Positions 41,995 to 51,243 of a stretch of 64,000 bases of DNA are shown piece after piece. Position 1 is the first letter of the stretch. The number at the start of each line of letters is the position of its first letter. Below the pieces are notes generated by a model, which was given only the letters and a program-made list of their open reading frames with translations, had not been told where the DNA came from and ran no database searches. The position numbers and the translations under genes were made by a program. Origin of the DNA: Candidatus Caccoplasma merdavium (GTDB lineage: Bacteria > Bacteroidota > Bacteroidia > Bacteroidales > UBA11471); NCBI GenBank assembly GCA_018715595.1, contig DVLI01000005.1, positions 29,275 to 93,274 of the forward strand, given 5' to 3'.

Positions 41995-44900
41995 ATGAAA
42001 CACATCTGTTATCTGGCTTTTCTTATTCTCGTGTCGGGGTTATGGCTGCCGGTCGACGGCCTCGCCGCAATCGGCAAAGAGTTGCCCGAAAATCCGACCG
42101 ACAGCCTGCAACGCACCCAAACGCGTCTCGAAAAAGCGTTGTCCCGAAAAGATTATCGGGCAGCGACCGGATACCTCATCGACGGCTGTGAATACCAACT
42201 GCTACTGAGCGAAGACAGCCTGCCATCGCTGATAGGGCATATCAACCGTCAGGCGCGGAATTGCCCCGACACCGCGGCACAATCGCTCCTGTATGCCTAC
42301 GAAGCCTCGCTGTTGCACCGCTATTACGAGAGCCATCGCCGAGAGATACAGCAAAGGGGAACTTTGACCGAACCGCCGGCCGACATGCGGGAGTGGGACA
42401 CCGAAAGTTTTGCCGCCGCCATCATCGGACTATCCGAGCAATCGTTGCAAGCCGAGGAGCTCCTGCTGGCCACGCCGCTGGCACGCTTTCCGTTCCTGCC
42501 GCAGAACGACTCTATCGGCACGCCTCAGGTCTCGACCTTATATGATTTTTTGGCCGGGCAAGCCATCGACCTATACAAGACCCTGATAGTCCGTTATCCC
42601 ACGCCACGGGTTGTCGAAGAGTGGCCGCTCCGCATCGACACCACCATGCTGTCGAGCCCGGAAGGGTCGCTGAGCCACAACCTGCGTCGCCGCATCATCG
42701 GCCTCTACGAGCGGCGCTATGCCTTGCACAGCGACACGCCGCAATCGCCACTTGCCTTCCTGGCACGGCTCGACCGGGAACGGTTCCTGCAAGAGCAGGC
42801 TCCCGACTCGACCTACGCCCGCCGGCTGCTTGCGCTCTACCGGGAATACGAGACACAACCTTACTCGACCGAAGCCCTGATAAGCGCGGGAGAGGCGATG
42901 ACCGCCCAAGAGCCGTTGTTGGCGACCTGGCTCTCGGCCTGTGAGGAACAGATGCAACGATTTAGCGACTATTCGCGCATCAGCTGCCTGCGGAATCTTT
43001 ATCTGAGTATCACCGCCCCGCTCTTTTACGCGACCGTTCCCGAGGTGGTCTACCCCGACAAAGTGACGGACTTCACCTTCACCTATTCCCGGGCCGACAG
43101 CATCACCCTGCACATCTTCCCGCGACAGGACTCCACACCCCTCTTGTCGCGCGACCTGACCGTGGCCGGCACCCGGATAGGGGAAACGCGGGAATGTGAA
43201 GAGAGGATTCCCGCTCTCGCCCCGGGCCGTTACCGCATCGCTTTCGATGTCAAAGGCACAGCGGCCACGACCACCGAAGCCCGCTTTTCGGTATCGCGGT
43301 TTTTTGCCTATACCCAGAACCGCACAGGCAACGGCTCGGCCAACATCGTCGTAACCGACGGTGCGTCGGGAGCCCCCCGAAGCAACTGCGAAGTGAGATT
43401 ATACACGGCCTCTCCCCGTTATTCCGACCATTATGTCTACTTGAAAAGCCTCTTTACCGACCACAACGGCATCTTGACGCTCGACGACCGGGAGGTAGTG
43501 GCATTCAGGCCCGTGACCACCCAGGACACGCTCTACCCCATCACCCGCATTTCCGTAGGAGAACGCCTTCACGGCAACCCCTCGGGCAACGAAATATGCA
43601 CGGCACTCTTTACCGACCGCTCCATCTACCGTCCCGGCGACACCTTGCATTTTGCGGGCATCGTCTTTTCCCGGGAGATAACCGGGAGCCGAGCCCTTGC
43701 CGGTGAGAGCCAGACGGTCGAGTTGTATGGTGTCAACGGCAAAATCGCCGAATGCCCGGTCGAAAGCGACGCTTACGGCTCGTTCGCGGGACAATTCGTC
43801 TTGCCGAAACAGATTTCGGGCTACTTGCGGCTGCAAGGGTACAACGGCACCCAGAGCGTGCAGGTGGCCGAATATAAAAAAGGGTCGTTCGACATTTCAC
43901 TCGACACCCCCGCCACGACTTATTTCTCGGGTCACCCCATCAAGTTGTCGGGACGCATCACCGGTTATGCGGGAGAGGCCATCGCCCATGCTCCCGTCAG
44001 GTTCCAAATCAAAGAGTCGGTCTACTATCGCGGAAACAGAGCCGGACAGACCCTGTCGGGTATGGCGGTAGCTGACGCCGAAGGGAAATTTCATCTCACA
44101 TTCGAGCCTCAACCCTCCGACCCTCGCGCTTCGTTCCGCATGTACCAAGCCGAATTTTCGGCCACCGCCGCCAACGGCGAGACACAGAGCGTGCAGCATT
44201 GGTTCGGCGTAACGGACAAGCCGCTGCAAATAGAGCTGGAACTACCTGAGCGGCACGACAAGCAGACGCCGCTCTCCCTCTCGGCCACGGTAACGGCCGC
44301 TCCCAACGCCGCACCCGTCACGCGTCGCACCTACGAAGTTTTCGCCTTAGAGCTGCCCCGGGACGGAGCGGACGACACACGGTTCCTCACCGAGAACCGT
44401 TATGACACGCTGCGTAACGGGCACCGCGTCGACGCCGGCGAGATAAAAGGCGACGGGACATGCCGGTTGAAAACCCGCAAATGGGCATCGGGCGTGTACC
44501 GCGTCGTCGTAAGCGCAGTCAACCAGGAAGGGAGCGCCGACAGTCTCAGCCGTCACGTCATCATCTATGGCGACAACGACAAGCGTCCGCCGCTGCCGAC
44601 GGCCCTGTGGGTTCCCCGGCGGGAAATAACGGTGCACGAGGGCGAAAAGATGCGCATAGCATGCGGAAGCTGTTGCCCCGACGTGTCGCTCCTCTGCCAA
44701 CTTTTTGAGCAGGGTGAGATGAAGTGCTGTTTCCGGACATCGGTCGACAACGAAAACATCGAACTCGATATTCCTCATGCAGTCTCGGCCGACTCACCCG
44801 CGACCCTCGTGCTATCGCTGGTCAAAGGGAACCGGCTCCATACCTCCGAGGTCATCGTGCGGAAAGCGAGCCACGACCACACCTTGAAAATCATACCCCG

Positions 44901-47586
44901 CACCTTCCGCGACCGACTCACCAGCGGGAGCCGGGAAGAGTGGACATTCCGAGTGAAAAACAGCCGGGGCAAAGCCGTGCAGGCCCGCCTCATCGCCACC
45001 CTGTATGACCAGGCGCTCGACGCCATCGCGCCCCATGCGTGGTATTTCAACCCCTTCATTACCCCGATACCCACACCCGTCTATACCCAATCGCCCGGCC
45101 ACCTGTACCTCTCGGCACAGGTGACTCCGGACGAAGGGTGCCCTGCCCGCGAAGAGTGGCAAACGGGGTGGTTCCTTTCCTCCTCCGGCCTGATGTGGGG
45201 GAACGGCCTTGCCCGGCCGAACCTGCGAGCCGACGCCGCCCTCCTTACCGCCAACAAAAGCGAAAGCCGGTTGTCGACGACCGACGGAAGCGCCACAACC
45301 GAGCCGATTCTGCGTCGGGATTTCAGGGAGACCGCCTTTTTCTATCCACACCTCAAAAGCGACAGGAAAGGATTTGTCGACCTCTCCTTCACCCTCCCCG
45401 ACAGCCACACATCGTGGAGGCTGATGCTGCTGGCCGCGACGGAAGATATGCACAACGGCTTCTACGCCGACACTGTCATTGCTTCAAAACCGCTCATGGT
45501 GTTTCCCAACCTGCCCCGATTCGCCCGCATCGGCGATCGGGTGTCGATAGCGACCCGCATCAGCAACACCTCGCGACAAGCCTACAAAGGACATTTGTCG
45601 ATGGAGCTGTTCAACCCCGAGAACGATTCACTCCTGTACCGTAGCAAAACGCCGTTCGAAACCGCACCCGGAGAGACGCAAAGCCTCACAAGCACATTCG
45701 CGACCGGGGCATGGAGCGACATGCCGTGCGTGGGTGTGCGCATCGTCGCCACGGCCGACGACGGGACGTCGGACGGCGAACAACGCCTGCTGCCGCTGCT
45801 GCCCCGCAAGATATTCCTGACCGAAGCCGCCTCGCCCGAGAAACGCGGCGATGAGGGGTATGAAATCGAGATGCAAAGCCTCATCACCCCGCCCGAGGGG
45901 GAAAGCCTTTTCGACGTCACCCTGAGCTACGCGCCCTCGCCCTTGTGGTTTGTCGTGCAGGCGCTTCCGGGGCTGACCGACCTACCCGACGAGAACTCGA
46001 CCCCCGACCTTCTCGCCGCCTTCTACGGCAACACGCTGGCCGCAGCCCTGGTAGAGAAGAATCCTTCTTTTGCATCGGCCATCGCTTCACAAAGCCAGTC
46101 GGCCGACACCCTCGCATCGCCCCTCTCGCAAAATGCCGACCTGAAAATGCTCCTGCTCGAAGAGACTCCCTGGCTGCTTGAAGCCCGCCATGAGAACGAG
46201 CGAATCGAGCAACTGTCAGCGCTGCTCGACCGGGAACGTTGCGCCGCGGCACAATACCGGGCATTGGAACAACTGCTCGCCTTGCAAAACGACGACGGTG
46301 GGTTCCCGTGGCGGAAAGGCATGGAAAGCCACATCGGGCAGACCCTCCCGGTCATGGAGAGTTATGTCCATCTCCATCGCCAAAACCTGCTCCGCGAGGA
46401 CGAGTCACAGGTGCAACTCTACTCCCGGGCCATGAGCTACCTCAGCCGCAACCTGGCGGGCGATACCGCGCGGATAAGGCAACAAGAAAAGGTATCGACG
46501 CAACAGCTCCGTTACTTGGTCTTGCAAGCGGCATTTCCGCAATCCCTGACCGAAAATGAAGCGGCCGGATACGCCCTGCTGTATAAGAAAGCCACCGAAG
46601 AGTGGCGTCAAATGGACCTCATCGACAAGGCACTCACCGCACGGCTGCTCTACGACACCGGCCGGGAAGAGGAGGCCCGACGCATCGCCGCTTCGCTCAT
46701 CGGCTATGCCACCACCCGCGACGAGTCGACCGCATGGGCCAATAACAAATCGGGCAACAGCACCATGGGCGACATCGAACGCCATACCCTGCTCATGCAG
46801 ACGGTCGCACAGATTCTCCCCGGCGACGAGCATCTCACGGGTATGGCCACCTGGCTGTTGCAACAGAAAGAGACACGCGACTGGGGTTCGACCCCGGCGA
46901 CTCTCGATGCCATCTCGGCCTTGGTCGCCCACTGCGGCCTCTCACTCGACGAGACGGGAGGAGCGGCCACCCTCATTTGGGGGAACGATACCCTACACAC
47001 CGACCGCCACGCCTATGGATATGTGCAACTGAGCCACAGAGGTGAGACGTCGAGCCCGGAACTGGGTCGAGTTTTTTTCCCGGCCGACCGTGAAAGCGGC
47101 CACGCGACCAAGCCCTGGGCCGGACTATACCGGCAATATTTTGCCGACGCCGACAAGATTGTGAAACGGGGAAACGGCGTGTCGCTCGAAAAACGATTGT
47201 ACCTCGTGCGGGGCGACTCGCTCGTTGAACTGTCGGAGGCCACGCCGCGAGTCGGTGACAAGATACAAACCCGGCTCGTCATCATCACCGACCGCGACCT
47301 CGACTTCGTTGTCGTCAAGGATCACCGGGCCGCCTGCCTCGAACCGGCCGACCAGACCACAGGCACGACCTTCCAAGGAGAGTTGCGCGCCCTGAGGGAG
47401 ACCCGCGATGCCGCCACCCTCTTCTACCTCGAACACCTGCCCAAGGGACATCATATCCTCTCCTACGAGGCATACATCGACCGCACGGGACACTACCTCG
47501 ACGGCAGCGCCGCCCTGCAATGCCTCTACGCACCGCAAGAGACCGCCCACAGCCGGGGAGGCCGCATCGACGTCGGCAACGACTGA
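41995..47586 (+). CDS. Bacterial alpha-2-macroglobulin family protein, thioester-less
   Basis: A 1863-residue exported protein with a signal peptide (residues 1-24). A Bacteroidota-specific N-terminal region is followed by macroglobulin domains. The bait-region neighbourhood contains FTDRSIYRPGDTLHFAGIVF (MG2-like, near residue 540), and the A2M domain contains FFYPHLKSDRKGFVDLSFTLPDSHTSWRL (near 1120-1150). The helical thioester domain follows, with LLALQNDDGGFPWRKG. Bacterial A2Ms trap proteases, often using a CxEQ thioester. At the corresponding place this protein has DENSTPDLL (Glu1333-Asn1334), so the thioester is lost. It may be a protease trap without covalent bonding or a structural envelope protein. 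No penicillin-binding protein 1C gene is adjacent. It ends 2 bases from the convergent transporter gene. Confidence 0.87.
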   Translation: MKHICYLAFLILVSGLWLPVDGLAAIGKELPENPTDSLQRTQTRLEKALSRKDYRAATGYLIDGCEYQLLLSEDSLPSLIGHINRQARNCPDTAAQSLLYAYEASLLHRYYESHRREIQQRGTLTEPPADMREWDTESFAAAIIGLSEQSLQAEELLLATPLARFPFLPQNDSIGTPQVSTLYDFLAGQAIDLYKTLIVRYPTPRVVEEWPLRIDTTMLSSPEGSLSHNLRRRIIGLYERRYALHSDTPQSPLAFLARLDRERFLQEQAPDSTYARRLLALYREYETQPYSTEALISAGEAMTAQEPLLATWLSACEEQMQRFSDYSRISCLRNLYLSITAPLFYATVPEVVYPDKVTDFTFTYSRADSITLHIFPRQDSTPLLSRDLTVAGTRIGETRECEERIPALAPGRYRIAFDVKGTAATTTEARFSVSRFFAYTQNRTGNGSANIVVTDGASGAPRSNCEVRLYTASPRYSDHYVYLKSLFTDHNGILTLDDREVVAFRPVTTQDTLYPITRISVGERLHGNPSGNEICTALFTDRSIYRPGDTLHFAGIVFSREITGSRALAGESQTVELYGVNGKIAECPVESDAYGSFAGQFVLPKQISGYLRLQGYNGTQSVQVAEYKKGSFDISLDTPATTYFSGHPIKLSGRITGYAGEAIAHAPVRFQIKESVYYRGNRAGQTLSGMAVADAEGKFHLTFEPQPSDPRASFRMYQAEFSATAANGETQSVQHWFGVTDKPLQIELELPERHDKQTPLSLSATVTAAPNAAPVTRRTYEVFALELPRDGADDTRFLTENRYDTLRNGHRVDAGEIKGDGTCRLKTRKWASGVYRVVVSAVNQEGSADSLSRHVIIYGDNDKRPPLPTALWVPRREITVHEGEKMRIACGSCCPDVSLLCQLFEQGEMKCCFRTSVDNENIELDIPHAVSADSPATLVLSLVKGNRLHTSEVIVRKASHDHTLKIIPRTFRDRLTSGSREEWTFRVKNSRGKAVQARLIATLYDQALDAIAPHAWYFNPFITPIPTPVYTQSPGHLYLSAQVTPDEGCPAREEWQTGWFLSSSGLMWGNGLARPNLRADAALLTANKSESRLSTTDGSATTEPILRRDFRETAFFYPHLKSDRKGFVDLSFTLPDSHTSWRLMLLAATEDMHNGFYADTVIASKPLMVFPNLPRFARIGDRVSIATRISNTSRQAYKGHLSMELFNPENDSLLYRSKTPFETAPGETQSLTSTFATGAWSDMPCVGVRIVATADDGTSDGEQRLLPLLPRKIFLTEAASPEKRGDEGYEIEMQSLITPPEGESLFDVTLSYAPSPLWFVVQALPGLTDLPDENSTPDLLAAFYGNTLAAALVEKNPSFASAIASQSQSADTLASPLSQNADLKMLLLEETPWLLEARHENERIEQLSALLDRERCAAAQYRALEQLLALQNDDGGFPWRKGMESHIGQTLPVMESYVHLHRQNLLREDESQVQLYSRAMSYLSRNLAGDTARIRQQEKVSTQQLRYLVLQAAFPQSLTENEAAGYALLYKKATEEWRQMDLIDKALTARLLYDTGREEEARRIAASLIGYATTRDESTAWANNKSGNSTMGDIERHTLLMQTVAQILPGDEHLTGMATWLLQQKETRDWGSTPATLDAISALVAHCGLSLDETGGAATLIWGNDTLHTDRHAYGYVQLSHRGETSSPELGRVFFPADRESGHATKPWAGLYRQYFADADKIVKRGNGVSLEKRLYLVRGDSLVELSEATPRVGDKIQTRLVIITDRDLDFVVVKDHRAACLEPADQTTGTTFQGELRALRETRDAATLFYLEHLPKGHHILSYEAYIDRTGHYLDGSAALQCLYAPQETAHSRGGRIDVGND

Positions 47587-47588
47587 GA

Positions 47589-48269
47589 TTACAGATTCTT
47601 GATTTTGAAAATATTGTACGACACGCCGTTGTCATACACATCGGCTCCCGAATAGCGCTTTACCCAACGTACCACACGCACGGTCAGGGGAAGCGCTATT
47701 ACTTCATAGGCCGACTTCAACAACGTCTGCGAAAGAATCATCACCCCAAGCGTTTCGACGGGGAGAATGCCGCCAAAAGCCAAGGGAAAAAACAACAGAG
47801 AGTCGGCCCCTTCGCCCAAGAGGGTGGAGACGATGGCCCGCAACGAGAAACGACGTCCGTGCGAAGCCAATTTCATGCGGCTCATCACATAAGCATTGAT
47901 AAAAGAGCCCACCAAAAAAGCGATGAAACTTGCCAAGGCAATGCGAGGGGTGAGCCCGAAAAGCGAAGCGAAGGCGTCCTGCTGTGTCCACACCGGTGCC
48001 GCCGGAAGCCAAATGGCCAACTGAATAAACGCCACCGCAATGAAGTTGGCCGCAAACCCCGCCCAAATAAGCAGTCGGGTCTTACGGTAGCCCCACACCT
48101 CGGCTACACAATCGTTGATAATATAAGAGATGGGAAACACGATAAGGCCGGCCGTCATGGTGAGCGAACCCACCGAAACGATTTTCACCTCCAAAATATT
48201 GGCCATCGTGAGGCACACGCAAAACAGTATGCCCATCAAGGCAAACGCCAAATTCACAGTCTGTTTCAT
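47589..48269 (-). CDS. yhhQ: Queuosine precursor transporter (YhhQ family)
   Basis: A 226-residue inner-membrane protein with about six transmembrane helices. The family motif region SYIINDCVAEVWGYRKTRLLIWAGF (about residues 50-72) and the LGEGADSLLFFPLAFGG segment identify the VUT/YhhQ family, which imports the queuosine precursors preQ0/preQ1 for tRNA modification. It is a single-gene unit read towards the A2M gene. Its short leader has a CCGCC/GGCGG hairpin, and I could not confirm a preQ1 riboswitch. Confidence 0.9.
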   Translation of the reverse strand: MKQTVNLAFALMGILFCVCLTMANILEVKIVSVGSLTMTAGLIVFPISYIINDCVAEVWGYRKTRLLIWAGFAANFIAVAFIQLAIWLPAAPVWTQQDAFASLFGLTPRIALASFIAFLVGSFINAYVMSRMKLASHGRRFSLRAIVSTLLGEGADSLLFFPLAFGGILPVETLGVMILSQTLLKSAYEVIALPLTVRVVRWVKRYSGADVYDNGVSYNIFKIKNL

Positions 48270-48337
48270 CGTTCTTGTTTTTTACGTGGTTGTCCTGGAA
48301 TACACGACCGCCCGCAGGCGGTATCTGATAGAGGCGA

Positions 48338-48345
48338 CAAAGGTA
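48338..48345 (-). promoter_or_regulatory. TAnnTTTG -7 element for yhhQ
   Basis: Minus-strand TACCTTTG, 69 bases upstream of the yhhQ ATG. The leader between contains CCGCC-TGC-GGGCGG, a small hairpin. Confidence 0.6.
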
Positions 48346-48418
48346 GGCTTTTCTGCCCTTTCTCACAACCGGGCGAGAAAATAAAGTCGATTTATCACCG
48401 TTTTGACGGCAAAATCAC

Positions 48419-48426
48419 TACATTTG
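48419..48426 (+). promoter_or_regulatory. TAnnTTTG -7 element for the pectate lyase gene
   Basis: Plus-strand TACATTTG with a TTTTG about 15-20 bases upstream as a -33 box, 68 bases before the ATG at 48494. Confidence 0.65.
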
Positions 48427-48493
48427 TCTTTACCCCGAGGCGGCACGCAAGAAGGCGACGTGCCGCCCACCGGAACCAAACCGAATATCTACC

Positions 48494-49915
48494 ATGAAAA
48501 AACAGCTTCTTTCCGCAATTCTGCTGGGTGCGACCCTGTTTGGCGCCAAAGCCCAACTGTCGCCGCATGACCTCAACGCCCCGTTCGGTTGGGCAACCTG
48601 CACCTCCCTGACCACGGGCGACACCTACCCCGTGACAGGCGGGAACGACGGGTCGCTCACTACCCTGAAAAGCAACGGAGGTGACATGAAAGCCGCCCTC
48701 AATGACGCCATACAGCACTACGACATCGTTGTGCTCGACGGTTCGGACGGCGACTTCACGATTTCGAGTTCGCTCACCCTGAAAGAGCTTCGCGACAAGA
48801 CCATCGTGGGCATCAACAACGCCCGTCTCCGCTCGCAATTCCATGTCACCGACGAGATAAAGGCCGCCCTCGACAGCGTCGGGGTGAAAAACATGAGCGG
48901 GAACGATGGCGGCGGCACCCTCGTCAACGGGGTGTCGGTAAAGGAAGAAGGAGAATATTACACCCGCAAGACGCTCATCGAACTCCTCGGCGACGAAAAG
49001 GAGAGTTATCGCAAATCGGGCATTTTCACCCTCAACCAGTGCGAGAACATCATCATTCGCAATCTCGCCTTTATCGGGCCGGGGTCGGTCGATGTGGGCG
49101 GATATGACTTGATTTCGGTCATTGGCAGCACCCACCTGTGGATAGACCACTGCGCGTTTACCGACGGCATGGACGGGAACATGGACATTACCCAAAAAGC
49201 CGATTTCGTCACCGTCTCGTGGTGCACATTCGCCTACACCGAGCAAAGCTACGCCCACGCATTCAGCAACCTGATTGCCGGTTCCGACGACCCGAGCCAA
49301 GGCGAGTTCAACCTGAACGTCACCTGGGCCAACTGCTGGTGGCAAGCCGGCTGCCAAAACCGCATGCCCATGGCCCGCTTCGGCGTGATACATCTCTTCA
49401 ACAACTTCTATGACTGTCCCGGCGCATCGCGGTGCATCAATCCGCGCAAAGACAGCGACTTCCTCATCGAGAACAACTATTTCGCCCCGGGAGTGACCCG
49501 CATCTTCTCCCAGACCGACGCGGCGGCCTATGTGTGGCGAGGCAACCTTTTCAGCGAAGCCTTCACACCCCAAGATTACGGCACGGTACTTGTTCCCTAC
49601 ACCTACACGCTCTATGAAGCCTCCGAAGTGGAACCGGTCGTAAGCGACCCCCAAAACGGAGCCGGTGCCACCCTGAAAAATCCACTCGACATGACGCCCG
49701 GCACTTCGGCCATGGAAACGGCCGAGACAGCGGCGCCCTTGTGGCGGAGCGGCTCCTTCATCATTGCCCGCGACGCATCGGCGACCATCGACCTGTACTC
49801 GATGAGCGGTTCTTTGCTCGACAGCCAAAAGGGACGACTCGACACCGCACCCCTTCCGCCGGGGAATTACCTGACGCGCTGCCGGGGAGAGGTGATGCGC
49901 GTCATCTGCCGCTGA
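48494..49915 (+). CDS. Pectate lyase-like polysaccharide lyase (PL1 family)
   Basis: A 473-residue secreted protein with a signal peptide (residues 1-20). The right-handed beta-helix carries the pectate lyase signature [17 protein letters not shown] and FVTVSWCTF (Ca-binding aspartates, about residues 215-245), and [17 protein letters not shown], with the Arg of MARFG in the position of the catalytic Arg. It should cleave pectate by beta-elimination. The last 60 residues ([16 protein letters not shown]...LPPGNYL) resemble a type IX secretion sorting domain, but the usual strongly basic end is short. No SusC/SusD genes or other pectin genes are next to it, so it is not part of a polysaccharide utilisation locus here. 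Confidence 0.87.
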   Translation: MKKQLLSAILLGATLFGAKAQLSPHDLNAPFGWATCTSLTTGDTYPVTGGNDGSLTTLKSNGGDMKAALNDAIQHYDIVVLDGSDGDFTISSSLTLKELRDKTIVGINNARLRSQFHVTDEIKAALDSVGVKNMSGNDGGGTLVNGVSVKEEGEYYTRKTLIELLGDEKESYRKSGIFTLNQCENIIIRNLAFIGPGSVDVGGYDLISVIGSTHLWIDHCAFTDGMDGNMDITQKADFVTVSWCTFAYTEQSYAHAFSNLIAGSDDPSQGEFNLNVTWANCWWQAGCQNRMPMARFGVIHLFNNFYDCPGASRCINPRKDSDFLIENNYFAPGVTRIFSQTDAAAYVWRGNLFSEAFTPQDYGTVLVPYTYTLYEASEVEPVVSDPQNGAGATLKNPLDMTPGTSAMETAETAAPLWRSGSFIIARDASATIDLYSMSGSLLDSQKGRLDTAPLPPGNYLTRCRGEVMRVICR

Positions 49916-50138
49916 GCCGGCTCCCCAGGGACAAGGAAAAGGCAAGCGACAAAATCTGCCTCAGCAGACAAGACCGACAAGGCCGCCACGCAACAGGACA
50001 AACGCCACGGCAGAGATTCCACCCCGCGTTACGAGAGGCACGCCCGAGAGGCAAACAGTTTCTACAAGCGCACCCGAAAAAGGGGGAAAAACAAGAAAAA
50101 TTTTCCACGAAACGGTTTTCGATAACAATTTATTTTCC

Positions 50139-50146
50139 TACATTTG
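50139..50146 (+). promoter_or_regulatory. TAnnTTTG -7 element for pfkA
   Basis: Plus-strand TACATTTG, 57 bases before the pfkA ATG. The 223 bases before it (49916-50138) show nothing recognisable. Confidence 0.65.
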
Positions 50147-50202
50147 CGATACCTGCAAATAGGTTTTGTAAGAAAGATTGTTTTATTAAGGTAAAAAACA
50201 TC

Positions 50203-51201
50203 ATGGACGAAACAGTAACAAAAAAAGAAAAATTCTGTATTGGAATCCTCACTTCGGGGGGTGACGCCCCAGGTATGAACGCAGCCGTCAGAGCGGTAAC
50301 CCGTTCGGCCATATACAACGGATTCGGAGTAAAAGCCATATACCGAGGATATAAAGGGCTGTTGAGTGGCGAAATCGTCCCGTTCAAGACCCAAAACGTG
50401 AGCAACATCATACAACAGGGAGGCACCATTCTCAAAACAGCCCGCTGCAAAGAATTCGAGACGCCCGAAGGCCGTAAAATCGCCTACGAGACCCTGCAAC
50501 GCGAAGAAATCGACGCGCTGGTGGTCATCGGCGGAGACGGCACACTCACGGGGGCCCGCATCTTTGCCAACGAGTACAACTTCCCCATCGTGGGATTGCC
50601 CGGCACCATCGACAACGACCTTTTCGGCACCGACACGACCATCGGCTACGACACGGCATTGAACACCATCATGGAAGCCGTCGACAAGATACGCGACACC
50701 GCCACTTCGCATGAGCGACTCTTCTTCATCGAAGTCATGGGGCGCGACGCCGGATTCCTCGCCCTCAACGGCGCCATCGCATCGGGAGCCGAGGCAGCCA
50801 TCATTCCCGAAATCGCCACCGAGGTCGACCAACTGGGAGAACTCATCAAGAACGGATTCAGAAAATCGAAAAACAGCAGCATCGTGCTGGTTGCCGAAAG
50901 CCCCGTCACCGGAGGCGCCATGCACCTGGCCGAACGCGTAAAGAACGAATTTCCGCAATACGACGTGCGCGTATCGATACTGGGACACCTGCAACGAGGC
51001 GGCTCCCCCTCGGCACACGACCGCATCTTGGCCAGCCGCATGGGTGCGGCAGCCATCGACGCCCTCATCGAGGGACAGCGCAATGTCATGATTGGCATAC
51101 AGAACGACGAAATCGTGTATGTACCGTTCTCGAAAGCCATCAAAAACGACAAGCCCATCAACCGGGAGTTGCTCAATACCCTGCGCATACTCTCGATTTA
51201 A
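50203..51201 (+). CDS. pfkA: 6-phosphofructokinase
   Basis: A 332-residue phosphofructokinase of glycolysis. [16 protein letters not shown] (about residues 14-29) is the nucleotide loop. GGDGTLTGA has Gly after GGD, the ATP-dependent signature, rather than the Asp of pyrophosphate enzymes. [21 protein letters not shown] holds the catalytic TIDND motif. [15 protein letters not shown] is the conserved effector/substrate loop. The frame is open upstream to 49741 through the pectate lyase gene, but the promoter at 50139 and the family N-terminus fix the start at 50203. relA/spoT follows 42 bases later. Confidence 0.97.
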   Translation: MDETVTKKEKFCIGILTSGGDAPGMNAAVRAVTRSAIYNGFGVKAIYRGYKGLLSGEIVPFKTQNVSNIIQQGGTILKTARCKEFETPEGRKIAYETLQREEIDALVVIGGDGTLTGARIFANEYNFPIVGLPGTIDNDLFGTDTTIGYDTALNTIMEAVDKIRDTATSHERLFFIEVMGRDAGFLALNGAIASGAEAAIIPEIATEVDQLGELIKNGFRKSKNSSIVLVAESPVTGGAMHLAERVKNEFPQYDVRVSILGHLQRGGSPSAHDRILASRMGAAAIDALIEGQRNVMIGIQNDEIVYVPFSKAIKNDKPINRELLNTLRILSI

Positions 51202-51243
51202 GAGACCCTGCAACGCATCGATAAATATTCTACCTATTTCCTT

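Noticed and set aside
48270..48337. preQ1 riboswitch in the yhhQ leader
   Set aside because: The leader has a CCGCC/GGCGG hairpin and an A-rich stretch just before the ATG, but I could not build the preQ1-I pseudoknot; a covariance search with the preQ1 models would decide.
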